Shown: positions 24,613-36,110 of the stretch, piece by piece
Position numbering within the stretch: the first letter of the stretch is position 1
Layout: each line of letters opens with the position of its first letter
NCBI RefSeq assembly: GCF_018691265.1
Contig: NW_024881296.1
Coordinates: forward strand, 2,143,779 to 2,207,778
Source: Tyto alba
Taxonomy: Eukaryota > Chordata > Aves > Strigiformes > Tytonidae
Direction: 5' to 3'
Length of the DNA stretch: 64,000 bases
Made by a program: the position numbers and the translations under genes
Notes under the pieces: model-generated
What the model saw: only the letters and a program-made list of their open reading frames with translations
Told to the model about the DNA's origin: nothing
Database searches by the model: none

Positions 24613-27576
24613 TTTAGGAGAACAAACTTAATGCACGAAGGCAAGTATGTTTCCCAGAGCAATGCTTGACTTCTTGATAGGAGCAGCCTGTCAGACAGCA
24701 GCAGACTCTACTTCTGGGGCAAACCTAAACTGAAGGGCTGTTTATAGTTGTAGGGTGTCCAGGAGCAGGGAAGGGGTTCCCCCTCTGGTCTCTCCACAGC
24801 TTGTTCAAGACAAGGAGGATGTTCTGTCTTACCCCTGTGGTAAAGCAGAAAATATCTGGCACCAGACCAGGTGTGCAGAGCCCTGAGGAGCAAGGAAGCC
24901 AGGCTGTGTGCGAAGGGGCAGGCACAGGGACCTGCTTCTACTTCGTACCCTTTCCCACTCCATCAGCATCAAGCCTGCTGGCTATGGGGATTTCTGATGC
25001 GTTGTGCAGAATCACATACAGAGCACTGAGCGTGGCAGAGCTGGAAGGCATTGCAACCATTGCAATGCTGAGTTCATTTTCCCAGTAACAATCCAGCCCA
25101 AGAAGAGCACGGCAGAGTGCATTAAGCATCTTGATAAAGTTTTATGCAACCACTCTTCACAAACTAACCCAGAAATGGCAGTGCTGTATTTTTAGACAGA
25201 TAATTACAAGGGTACTCCCATATATGTGCTTCAAAATGAATCTAGTAGCGTAATCATGCAACGGGTCAGAAATTACTGAGTGAATAGTACCATTTCCTTT
25301 TTAGACTTCTAGCATGGTGGCAGTGTAATTGTGCTGTATTTGGGTAACACTTCAGCACAGCACACAGGGGAGTAAATGTGGAGTTCTGGCTCTGTTCACG
25401 GATGCTTCTTGTTGAAGCATCCACCCAGCACAAACGCAACACACCCTTCACTTCTATCATTGTTAAACTACCTGTCGCCTGCATTCAAATTCCCACTAAA
25501 TTCAACACCAAGCCCACAGATTTCTACTCCCTAGACTGCACCCAGTTTTCAGAGGTGTTGGTAGTGCCAAGGTCATTCAAGACAGCCGATAACCCTCTTC
25601 TCAGGGATGGTGGGGGAGAACAAAGTTAAGATGTAAGTAGCAAAGTAAGCACTGTTGATCTGGGGAAAAATGCATTTTAGAAATGTTACAGAAAGCTCAG
25701 AACATATTGCAATCCTAGGTGAAACAGGTGAAAGATGAACTCTAAAGAAAATCACATCTTAGGCACCAAAGTACAGTTATGGCAGCCAAGTAATTAGAAC
25801 TCTGCCCATTCAGACAGCGTGCAGTACCATTGTGCTTAAGAGCTCACAGTGTCAGTAGTATTCCAATTCTGAAACAAATAAGCTTTTGCTTATTCTTCTC
25901 CCCCACCACTCTTTACTACTGTGTAATAATCTCTATACTAATTGTCCATGTACTGGTAGATCAGGTACCTTCTGAGAAAAACATTCCAAATTAAAGATGG
26001 TTGCAATTTTATTTTATTCTTTTAATGTAACTGTTTAGCTATTAGCAGAGGCTGATTAATGGAAAATTCTCTTTTAGAGCTTTAGAGAAATTTGTGAACT
26101 ATTGTTTTCAGAGCTGTTCTTGTCTGCCACGCCTTCCAGTGACCACTCTGTCCCAGGTGCAGCCTTTCCTGCTCCCCGTTGATGTGGTAAAGGAACTTGA
26201 GTAAGCGTGTACCCAACAGGTACTGGTAGTCAATCCCTAATTACATTTGAGCCCATTTCACTTCAGGCTCGATCCTAGAAATCTTACTAACTTTGAGAAG
26301 TACCTCATTCCCACTGGTGTGGTCTTGAATATCAGCATCTCTTCTAGCAGGAGGAGGTCAAAACCTTTCTGAAAGTCTACAGTGGCACAAAGGACAATTC
26401 AGCTGGTACCCTGGGAATGTTCTTAGTTTACGTAACATAGAAAGACACCTAGAAAATTATTCTTGCTGAACCTAACTAAAAATATGTTTGTAACATCATT
26501 AATGGATTCTATTTCCTGTAACTGAAAAGCAATTTGATAAATCATCCTTTGCCATGGTGCCCCTAATTGCAATGGATTCTGAAAAAAAATCCGAAGTGAT
26601 TTTTTAGAAAAGCCACTAATCCTGAAGGTACACTGCTGGCAAGCCTTCGAGTGTTTATAATACAAGCCAAGCAATTTAAATAATCACCAAGTTCATTACG
26701 TTCAGCTAGATGCTCAGGAGAGGTCCTCTCTTCCACTGGTTTCCAAGAATACACCAATATAGAGCATCTTATTTTTCACAACTGATAGGTTTTGTGTGGC
26801 TAGGACGAAATTACAGTAGCAGGATTTTAACAACTGCAGAAAAGACTATAAAACTTTCTGCCTCTTATTAACTACTGTGTGACTATTAGCTTTATGGGCA
26901 ATGTTAACATTGCAGCATAGGAACAAAAACATAGTAAACGGTCTCCAAAATGCTGGGAAGCAATTTTCCCCAAGAGAGGCAGGGGGCCCTTCCAATCCTG
27001 GTAAGCAACGGAAAGGGTCATGTGGCACACATGTAAAACTAGATTAAACTCTCTGTTGCTAAGTAATTAAACCTAATTGTAAACCTGGGCAAGTGCTAAT
27101 TTTAAAACTGAGCTCCCTGTTCAGAGCTCCAAAATCTCTATTGAAAGTTCATGGAAAATGAAAACTGCCTCTTTAAAAGACATCAGTTTGCAGCTCCCCT
27201 GAACAGAGCCCCTGGGCAAGTGGTTCAAAATATGATTTTTATAAACAAATCTGACATAGCAAACTTAATGCAAAACCCTATGCATATAACATCACTTACG
27301 TGTGCAACTCGTTTAAATTATAGCTGTAGAGAGAAGGAAATAAAACTGGCATATTAACCTTTGGCACAACAGTGCTCACATACTAGCGATGTTCAGCAGC
27401 AGATGATATTATTGTGACTCCCACTAGTATTGTCATAGTGAAGGGTCTGTCAGAATTCATGTTCGAAACCTCTACAGTCAGAGTTTATTAATTCAGCCAT
27501 GAGCATCCGTTCCAGACCTACCTTGGCATGTACAGCCTAAAGAGCAAAATCTTTTTTACAGCAACTTCGTTTCCCC
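24613..27576. other. Noncoding DNA
   Basis: No gene is recognised. Overlapping 60-95 codon frames at 24700-25630 on both strands are unassignable. The segment 26100-26420 was inspected for CR1 reverse transcriptase and gave no motif order. Confidence 0.5.
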
Positions 27577-27720
27577 CATCACTGCTGTATTTAAAGTTGC
27601 TGAGCACAAAATAAAATAAAACAAACCAGAAATTCATTAAAGACATAATTTCCTCTTCACCATCATATTTAAAAAACACTGAATGCAAAGTTAAAATAAA
27701 TCAGAAATTAATGAAATATA
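27577..27720. repeat. Old two-copy tandem duplication (unit about 80 bp)
   Basis: 27577-27648 and 27658-27720 share, in order, 'tatttaaa', an AAARTAAAATAA block, 'cagaaatt' and 'a(t)taaagacata'/'aatgaaatata'. Low complexity weakens the case. Confidence 0.35.
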
Positions 27721-30080
27721 GCATTCCACGGCTTACTGCCATAAGCTCATTGGATGTCTTGCTTCCCAAAAGTCCTTTTTAAAGAATGGTCTGTTAATTC
27801 TTCCTTGAGAGAGAGGACCCTTTCCGGTTGTTCAAAAGGACAACCCAAATACATAGGCAAGATAGACTTAAAAACAACTTACAAATGAAATGTAAAACAT
27901 TCTCAGATTTTTTTTTTTGGTGAATGCTCCACATTATTGAGTACATTCCTATACAACTAACAAAAGCATCTTATAAAATGAGCCTTCCTTGATAAATAAT
28001 GACTTACTGTGAGTAGCTTTCACAATGTCACTCAGGCCTTGATGTACGTTCCCAGACTATCTATATGATCTAAAACATTTTGGTCAAAAGTTTCAGACAC
28101 AGGATTTACACAGCAGCTTGGAGTGTCCTTTGATTTGGTTTCTTGGTACATCTTGAAAATGAAAAATGGTTCATCATAGATGAAAGCCATGAGGCTTACC
28201 TGTGGGTAAGGCTAATCTTACCTGGAGAACAGTTAGCCTTCAGAGAGATGGTAAATGGAGACACAACACAGCACAGGTCCAAGTGAGAACACTTCTTGGC
28301 TCCTTATTTCAGAGAGTGCCTCATAAAAAGAAAAGCATTAAGCCAAAAATTTCAGAGCTAAAAGAGTTTACAAAGTTGGCATTAAGTGAACTAATCCTGA
28401 GAGATAGTAAGACAGCAAGACAAGATTTGGAGTCCCACTGTACTTCGCTTTCCCATGCAATTAAAGTGAAACAAGTGCTGCTCTGCTGGAGGATACGATG
28501 GCTGAAATAATCATCCAGTTACTGGCAAAACCATTAGATTTGAGAAAAGTTACTTTACCAAAATATCACAGGGCCATAGCAAGACACATTTATATTATAA
28601 ATATTTAAATGACATCTAGATAGATTGATTTAAGCAATCCTCACTTTCTCCACTTTGTGGAAGAATTGAGAGCCACCTCTATTTCCGCAACTCCCTTCTA
28701 ACATCAACTCCTTGGGTGAAGCTGTGACATGGGCAGTGCCAAGCAAAGAAATATGTGATGTAATCTTAGAATTGAGGGATTAAAACCATGACATCTTTTC
28801 TATCCTTACTTCCTGTGATAAAACTGGGACAAATCACGACTGCAGAAGCTGTTATGCAAGCTGTACCTAGCACAGGGCCAAAGATTAATGCATGTGAAGC
28901 AGAAGGAAAAAAAGACAGATTTGGAGTACCAAAAATAAGCTGCAAAGAAACTTAATCCTCAAAAGGTCAGATGCACATCTGAAAGGCCTAGGCCATGCCT
29001 TTGTATCAGAATGTTACAACATTAGCCCTAATGACTTAATAGTTTTGCCCTTGACTTGTGTCAACAGGAACCTATCTTATTACATGGTAAATTAGTTGCT
29101 TCCAGACTACTCCAGACTCCTAGGTGATGGGAAAAGAGAGGCATTTCTAGCAAAATTATAAATGTAACCCATTACCTAAACAGTAGTATTTAGTAGCATT
29201 TTAATTTCTGTATATGTGTTTGAGTGAAGGAAGGCTGGACACGGTGTGGGGAAGAAGCCAGGACATTTGGTGTTCAGAAGCCAAAATTAAAAGCAAGGCA
29301 TCTCCTTTGCATACTGTTGCACAGTGTCATCAAAGGTCATCGCCTGCTGCAGATATCAAGGGATAAGGAGCTAAGGTCAGACATAATGATGGTAGGCTCT
29401 AGGTAACAGAGGATGCTTTCTTATGCTCCTTCTCTTCTCTTGGAGAAGTTTGCACCCTTTACAGGCTTTCTTCGTGTCCATGCAGAAACAGTTTCCAAGC
29501 CTGGCACGGCACAAAGCCACCAAGTGACCAAGGTGCATTAGCAGCTAACTATTCAGAGCCCCTCCTTGCATAAAACAAGGGCAACCAGTAATTTCTAAAA
29601 GAGTTACTGCTACCAGGCAATTGTCTCATTCTATGTAAATTGAGAAATTCTGTGTTTTCCGATTTATCTGGAAGGCTTTGTTCTAAAACCCAGTCTCCTG
29701 TCAGCTAGACAAAGGGTTACTTTTCACAATAAATACACGAGAAGGGAGAGACATGCTTATACGGTTATGTAAGTCTTCTTTAAGGAGTTTTACAGGCAAG
29801 TAAGATGCAGCTCCAGACACTAGACTTTTAAATCATTTAAAGCTGACATAGGCTGATCCTAGGCACAGTTTATAATCATGTTTTTACTTTTCAGCTCTGA
29901 CAATTACAAACTGTTTGTATTAGCTCCACAAGTATTCCTATTCAGCAGTACTGTCAAAGTCCATTCATCCCAGTCTCATAACAGCACACCAATCCTTTGC
30001 TTTGCCAGCCTCCATCCATAACCTTCACCCAACTGTTACCAACCACATAGGGAGGGGCAGGGGATATCTACAGCCTGCAA
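27721..30080. other. Noncoding DNA
   Basis: No gene is recognised; the largest frame (28202-28510, plus, 102 codons) has no known domain and starts at a non-ATG codon. Confidence 0.5.
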
Positions 30081-30095
30081 CCCCCCCCCCCCCCC
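30081..30095. repeat. Poly-C homopolymer, 15 bp
   Basis: Uninterrupted run of 15 C residues preceded by 'cctgcaa'. One of three long C runs in the window. Confidence 0.95.
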
Positions 30096-30229
30096 ATCTG
30101 CAATCTGTGGTAACTGCAGTTTCCCATGTTTCAATGTGGTTTTCAGACCATCTCAGCTTGGCAGGAAGAAGCCTGACATCCTCTTAGCATGTTGCACTTG
30201 TAACCTTTGAAGATGTTCAAAAGAAAAGG

Positions 30230-30252
30230 AAAAAAAAAAAAAAAAAAAAAAA
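30230..30252. repeat. Poly-A homopolymer, 23 bp
   Basis: Uninterrupted A run after 'aagaaaagg'. No retrocopy body or polyadenylation signal is evident just upstream. Confidence 0.95.
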
Positions 30253-32084
30253 GGTCTTAACCATTTTGCATGAAGTTGCATGAAAAGTCTTCGGGCCTAA
30301 CTAGACTGGAACTGTTTTAAGTACTTCTCTACTACAGCAGCAGTGCGTCATATGAAAGGCTTTGTTTGGCATCTATCCACAGCTATAAATAAAAAACATA
30401 TTTATCTTTGGTCATGCATATAATTTAAAATTCAGACAGAAGAAACCTTTTTTCTCCTTTTAAATCTGTAGCAAGCCCAAGATAAATTCTTATAAATTAT
30501 TTCTTTTAAAAGAAGGAAAAGAAAAAAACAATAACAAAATAGCTTGGCTATTTAGAAATCTGGAAAACAGATTATTTCTTTGGATGGAACAAAGTGTGTG
30601 TATGTGTCATCATGACTTTAAACAGTTCCACGGTTCCCCATGGAAATACTTAATTGAAGCTAATAAGATGTGGAGTTATCAGTGGTTTGGCATGATGGAT
30701 TTCATATGGCCTCTCCAAGATGTTTTACCTCTTTTAAAACTTACTGACCTAAGATTGTGTTAACTGGTGATCTGAACAGCAACCACCACAGATACTAAAT
30801 CTGAGTGAAACCCTACTCACAGAGGGGACGGGAGTTTGGGCAAACCCCTTACAACTCCAACCTTTATGCAACACAAACACTTAAACTTCTGATTTGTAGC
30901 ATGTGTGACAACCTCCCATAGAAACCTTCAGATGAAAGACTTATTTGCCTCTTAACACTTGCAGCACGCGTCAGAAGTCCTTTCTTTTGGCATCACAGAA
31001 TTAGGAAAGAAACTATTGTCAGAAGACTACAGATCCCAACACAAATCTTCCTTCAAATACCATGCTTCTTAAGGTGATCCTACAAACTCAACCCCATGAC
31101 ACTACAGAGGACCAGGCCTGCCTTCTTCCATTACATGTATCAGTTGACCACAAGTACATGCTAAGAACATTTTTGACTAGTTACAACAATTTAAAAAAAA
31201 TGTGCCCTTCTAACATCTCAGCATTTTTAACCATAGGCACATATCTACACAACCTAATGGAGAGCCGGTAAAGATTTCTGTAGGTGCACAAACAGGTTAT
31301 TCAGAATCTGCAAAGTGTAGGTGTTTTACAGGCATCTGTATATACCCATTTCTGATAGTATCTCAAAATAAATTTGTTTTGAGCCAACATATCTGTGTCA
31401 CCATATAGGATTAAACCATTATGAAGTTTATGAAGGAGGTAAGTTTTTTCCTATGCTGATAGCAGCAGAATTTATAAAGGACTTTGAGTAGAGGTAATCT
31501 GCATAACTTTGGCACTCATTTCATACTTATATTTTAGGTAATTAATTAAACTGTCTTCTTAAAATCGGCCAATATTAAAAGAAAAGAAATCTGTAGACTT
31601 TTCTGACATAACCACCTTTTGCTTTCAGCAATTTTTTTCCCTGAAAACTTATTCCCTGCACCTGCAAATGCATCCACTGCATATGTTTCTTTTTAATGTT
31701 AATATTCCTTTCAAATATACTATCCCCACCGATAAAGTCAAGAACATGTCTATGGGCTGTAGGGTCAAGTTCAGCATACCACCTATCAGTAATTACGTCA
31801 GTCAGCAGCAAGCACAGCGCATTCATTAACCTATAAGCAACCTTGGTATTTAGCTTACACTGACCAATATTATGTTCAGTATTAAAGAAACTGCATGCAA
31901 ATACCATAATATAGGAAATGCAAGGTTACAGTAAATTCCATGGCATAACATTGCATTTGGAAATAGTTGAAGTCAACATGAAGAGTGAATCATAAGATGA
32001 AACAGCTACTTTGCAGTTGCTTATGGACAGGGACAGCCTGGGGATCGAACACTCAGGATTAATACAATGTTCTTTAGGTGGTGA
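30253..32084. other. Noncoding DNA
   Basis: A minus-strand frame of 110 codons (31575-31907) has non-repetitive composition, including 'TDRWYAELDPTAHRHVLDF', but I recognise no family and see no exon signals. It is not called a gene. The remainder is AT-rich. Confidence 0.5.
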
Positions 32085-32089
32085 ACAAG
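32085..32089. repeat. Left target-site duplication of solo LTR
   Basis: 'acaag' immediately precedes the LTR's TG and matches 'acaat' after its CA at four of five bases. A 5-bp duplication is consistent with ERVL-type integration. Confidence 0.5.
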
Positions 32090-32274
32090 TGTCCTGGTTG
32101 GGGCTGGACTAGAGTTCCTGTTGGTTTTAGTAGCTGGAGGAGCTGCAGCCCCCTGAGACCCCAGGGGCTCCCCAGGCCCCAGTGCCCTCACCTGTGTGCG
32201 GGGGCGGGGGGAGCATAGCTGGAGGGCTGGGCCCCGATTGGCCGATATCCCATGTCATGTGACATTGTGCTCAC

Positions 32275-32283
32275 TATATAAAG
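32275..32283 (+). promoter_or_regulatory. LTR TATA box
   Basis: 'tatataaag' lies about 185 bp inside the LTR, where the U3 core promoter belongs. With the ATTGG box 34 bp upstream it forms an intact-looking RNA polymerase II core promoter. Whether it is active cannot be told from sequence. Confidence 0.75.
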
Positions 32284-32436
32284 GCAGGAGTGGGCCAGGA
32301 GGGGCTCTCATGTGTGGGGAGTGTGGCTGTGGGGCCTTTGTGTTTGGGATTGCTGGCTGGGAGCAGGCGGGTGGTGAGCAGCTGTATGGTACATTACCTG
32401 TTGATACTGCTGTCAGCGTATTATTCTGTTACTATT

Positions 32437-32442
32437 ATTAAA
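32437..32442 (+). terminator. LTR polyadenylation signal ATTAAA
   Basis: 'attaaa' sits about 155 bp downstream of the TATA box, at the position of the R-region polyadenylation signal in this LTR family. It is followed by a TG/T-rich stretch ('ctgtttctgtctc'). Confidence 0.7.
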
Positions 32443-32566
32443 CTGTTTCTGTCTCAACCCCCGAGTCTCCCTTTGCCCCTCCGATTCCCTCCCCATTCCC
32501 AAGTGGGGGGAGGGTGGGTGAGCGGCTGTGTGGCATTTAGCTGCTGAGTAGGCTCAAACCACAACA

Positions 32567-32571
32567 ACAAT
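32567..32571. repeat. Right target-site duplication of solo LTR
   Basis: 'acaat' directly follows the terminal CA and differs from the left copy 'acaag' by one base. Confidence 0.5.
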
Positions 32572-33100
32572 GTGAAGAGGAGCTCTGCATTGATTTTCTA
32601 GCCAGCAAAGAGTAAAAGTCATCTCCTGAAGGTAATTCCCATCTTAAGTATCCAAACTCTGTGACACCTCTGACTCCTCATCAACTATACAGGGAAGAGA
32701 GGGCAACTGATTTCTCAAATTAGGTGTCTTGTATAGTTACCAGGAAAAGAATCCAGGATGAACTTTCGAGCATATTTCCAGTACCAGTTTCCCCATAAGA
32801 CAGTCTGTAACTTTATGTGTGTTCCTTAAAATGCAAAAGTGCCTAAGATTTACAAGGTTAGCAATGTAAGCTGCTGTAAGCGGCATGCAAACTCAGATGC
32901 TGCAGGATTCTTTACCACTGCAAGTTTTCATCCATCTCAGCATATGGATGAACTGAGCAGAGGAGAAGCAAGCCTGATTGTAATTACATTAAGCACTTTG
33001 GCAATAAGGAAAAGTTTGTACTTGTACACAGATGGCTTTATGTTACAATGCTATAAATGTGCCAAGTTTCATGGCTTCGCCATATGATGCAGGGAAGGGG
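32572..33100. other. Noncoding DNA
   Basis: One 82-codon plus-strand frame (32839-33087) with no recognisable domain; otherwise nothing is seen. Confidence 0.5.
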
Positions 33101-33175
33101 CTTGATCCAAAGTCTGTGCAAACCTGCTGAAAAGCTCTCACTGATTTCAGTGCATTTGTATTGGATTTATGATAA
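33101..33175. repeat. Copy of dispersed CATTGACTTCAGTGG repeat
   Basis: Contains 'gcttgatccaaagtctgtg' and, about 30 bases on, 'aaaagctctcactgatttca' with 'tattggattta' behind it. These mirror the GCCTGATCCAAAGCC ... ACTGACTTCAGTG ... TTTGGATCAGGC layout of an old palindromic amniote repeat. Confidence 0.5.
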
Positions 33176-34842
33176 GTCCACTGAACACACCTGGAAAAGG
33201 GAATAGCCTTTTGTACTAAAATGCAAATATTTTTAAGCCATTTTTAGCCTGGTTTGCTTTTTTTAGCTCAAGTCTCCATGCTCTGGTGACTCTGTTTTCC
33301 TTTGAAGGAGATACAATAAAGTCCAGTTCAGGTTGATTAAAATTACTTTGACTGCCCACTGTAGCTCTCATCTAAACTGGAAACTTAAACTTTACAAACC
33401 TCATGGAAATTACCTGGGGGGAAAAAAATATTACATTCTTATTCTGTAAGGCCTCCTGAGTCCTTCTGGTGTGTTTGATTCAAGTCATCTTTTCTGTGAC
33501 CCCCCCACCCCTACTACCTCATGAAAGTAAGAGATTTTAAAACTTACTTTAAAAGTCCTTAATTTAGAAAAATAAACAAAAATTCTGTCAACCCATTCCC
33601 CAGTGTCTCACCATAACTTATTTTAGAGTAGTAAATCTTCCCCCTGACAGCTCTCTGATGATGCATTACATTAATACATCATAATGACAATACTTGTGAT
33701 ATATGATGGATATATTTTCTGAAAGGGATATCACCTATACATTCCATCTTCCCAGCACAGAAGAAGAATGTTTGGGAAAAGAGGGAGAAGGGGTGGTAAA
33801 GGATGTTCTTTACTCAGAAGGCAAAATCTCACAAGAGAATGTGGAATTATGCTGATTGCCCTTGTTAAAATACCAAAGTGAATAAGAAATAAAATGTGTC
33901 CTGTGGAAAAAAACCTTCTACTAGTAAGATGACCTGTTTGTTCCTCAAATACTGATACTCAGACTGGAATATAAAAGCGAAATTCTTTAATATATTTGTA
34001 TCAATCATGCTAATACAGGAGAAACAGACTCTAGGAAATAATCACAACAACTTGGATGGGGTTGAAAGACTGTGATAATGACAGATGCAATATTTAAAGG
34101 GGTAACTAAGGTGGTCTGCAAACAGAAATACATGGCAGCCTCCGTGAATAATCTGGTGAGTTCTGTACACTCCAAAGAGTCACCCATGACTGACACAAAC
34201 CAAAATCTTTTCAGTGCCCAAGCATGGACACGGTGAAGACAGGGCTTTTTAGTAGGAAATAAAGTTAATTTTTGACATGGATATCTGGCCTTCCACAACA
34301 CCATTGCACATAAGAACAAGATCACAGGCTGGTGTTTGTTGTGCTAGGCTCTACACTAACAGTACAAATACAGTCCTGTTCTCAGCCAATTGGAACTCGA
34401 TTTCCAAGGTTTAGAATGCAAAATCAATCCCTGGCTTAGAAGAGCCTGTTGCCTGGGCAGAAGGTAGTAGTAACTTTGCTCCAAAGGCTCATTCTCACAC
34501 ATGTGACTGTGGGGGCTGAACAGTACGAGATCTGACAGACACCTTTGACAATAACTGGTCTAAAGTGGCCCTCCTGATGCATTTGGTTTACACACAGGTA
34601 ACTCTGACAACAACCTCAGTGCCCCTGTTCTTGGCGTAAAGATCTCAAGGGCAGTCAGAACCTACTACCTTGGGCCTACCAATAGCTTTCACTGTTCAGA
34701 AACATGGTCATTCCATCCACTATCAGGCTACTGAATTCTTAGTATTCAGCTTAGATGCAGAGAAAAAAACAGTGGAACAACGAGCATCTGACTTCTTAGG
34801 GGTTCTGTCAGTGATCTGATGTTTGGGCGAAAAACTTGACTT
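33176..34842. other. Noncoding DNA
   Basis: No gene is recognised. The minus-strand 106-codon frame (34005-34325) has no known domain. An imperfect AT-rich foldback is visible near 33656-33685. Confidence 0.5.
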
Positions 34843-34949
34843 TTGCAAAACACTCACAGTGGACTCCCTTCAGCACCGAATTGCTGTTGGCTACCTACAT
34901 GCCACAAGTATCTGAATCCCATTTGGACTATGCTATTAGTATTCCCAAG

Positions 34950-36110
34950 GTCTTATGCTGTATGTGATTGGCAGAACTGTCTAAGAATAAACATCTTCCA
35001 CGACCCCTCTTCAATTACAGCCTTACCCACAGGTAACCCATCATGTGATGAAATGGAGTCAGATGATAAATGTTCTGGCCTGGCAAATACTCGCTTGTAT
35101 CTCTGCACAAGACTAATGCAAGGAAGAGCACATGAAGCACTTTCTGTTTGGTCTGGATGATGCTGCACTGCAGGGGTAGATCTGATGCCTCTTTTCTGAA
35201 AAAACTCGGAGGCCTGAGGTATTCCTTTGTTAGTTAAAGAATTAGTAAACAAAATTCCTGTGAGACATTTATTGGAAGAAAAAGATGTCGTGACTCAGAT
35301 TCACAGAAAAGGATTAAAATATTACAATAAGAGTGAAATCCAAATAAACATATATCTGAGCATATATTTCTGTGTGCAATCATCCCAGCTGGCAAGCAAA
35401 CTGGGTTTGAATGTGGTGGCACTATTATCAGCTCCAGTGTAAAGTTCTTCATAAAGAGAGGCCTTGGACACTGCTGTTTTAACTTCGCTAGAAACATTGG
35501 AGGGAAGAGCCTCAAATTCCTGATAGGGATTGGCAGGTCTTGCTCTGTCTCAGAAACGCTGAAGACGGAAACATGAAGTGCAAGCAAAATGACAGGAGTG
35601 TCGATGTCACTCTGTTGAACGCATGCAAAGAAGCGACGATGCCCAGTACAAGGCAGTGCAATAACCACATTCTCTGAATGTGAACGGAGTGCTCCTGAAA
35701 GGTGCTTATTGACCTCTGAATCTTCAATCTGCAGAAGAGATCTGAGCTATAATGAATATAGGAAACCACTACGTGATGGCCATGGTGCCTTGCTAGCAAG
35801 CCTATCTCCTGAGGGTTGATTACAGGTAAAATTAAAAAGGTTCTAATGGAAACCAGGTGATACAATCAACCCCGCTAAATCCATTGTCACTTTTCTATGA
35901 CCACTTGCAAGAGCCTGTTGTAATGTTATTTTGTATTGAAGGCGTTTGTCCTTTAGTTGTTGAAGGGAAACAACCAGTTCATTTTGTAGATGAGCCATCA
36001 GTTTCTGGATACTGTTGCTCTGAGTTAAGCAAACTGCATTTCCAAGTCCCATCAGTGCTGGATTTCTCAGGCATGCCACATGTCCTCTCACTTACAGGAA
36101 AAAAATAAAA
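34950..36110 (-). pseudogene. Possible decayed coding sequence, unidentified (low confidence)
   Basis: The minus strand here carries four long frames in a chain with small overlaps: 36091-35843 (82 codons), 35865-35512 (117), 35668-35234 (144) and 35252-34953 (99). Taken together they could be one protein broken by frameshifts and stops. The first has an amphipathic, Gln/Leu-rich stretch ('SIQKLMAHLQNELVVSLQQL') that could be helical or coiled-coil. Another frame near 35540-35350 reads 'PYQEFEALPSNVSSEVKTAV', with balanced composition. I do not recognise the family. No intron is evident, so a processed pseudogene or an old viral or transposon fragment would fit, but so would chance. Plus-strand frames also overlap, which weakens the case. 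Confidence 0.22.

Larger units (their letters stand above)
32090..32566 (+). mobile_element. Solo LTR of an avian ERVL-type endogenous retrovirus
   Basis: The element begins 'tgtcctggttggggctgga' and ends 'ggctcaaaccacaaca', the TG...CA boundaries and flanks of the widespread avian ERVL LTR family (tgt(c/t)ctggtttcggctggga ... ggttaaaccacaaca). In order it carries a GC-rich U3, a reverse CCAAT box (32237-32241), a TATA box (32275-32283), and 'gggtggtgagcagctgtatgg', a block typical of the R region. An ATTAAA polyadenylation signal is at 32437-32442, followed by 'ctgtctcaacccccgagtct' and 'gggtgagcggctgtgtggc' in U5. No internal retroviral sequence is present on either side, so it is a solo LTR formed by recombination. 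The 477-bp length is normal for the family. Plus-strand frames of 81 and 85 codons inside it are not genes. Confidence 0.9.

Noticed and set aside
26100..26420. Possible CR1 reverse transcriptase on the minus strand ('DFQKGFDLL')
   Set aside because: A weak resemblance to the LDFxKAFD motif only; the following motifs of CR1 RT are not found in order.
31575..31907. 110-codon minus-strand frame with protein-like composition
   Set aside because: No family recognised, no exon signals, and length is within chance; left as noncoding.
32196..32547. 81- and 85-codon plus-strand frames
   Set aside because: They lie wholly inside the solo LTR, which is noncoding.
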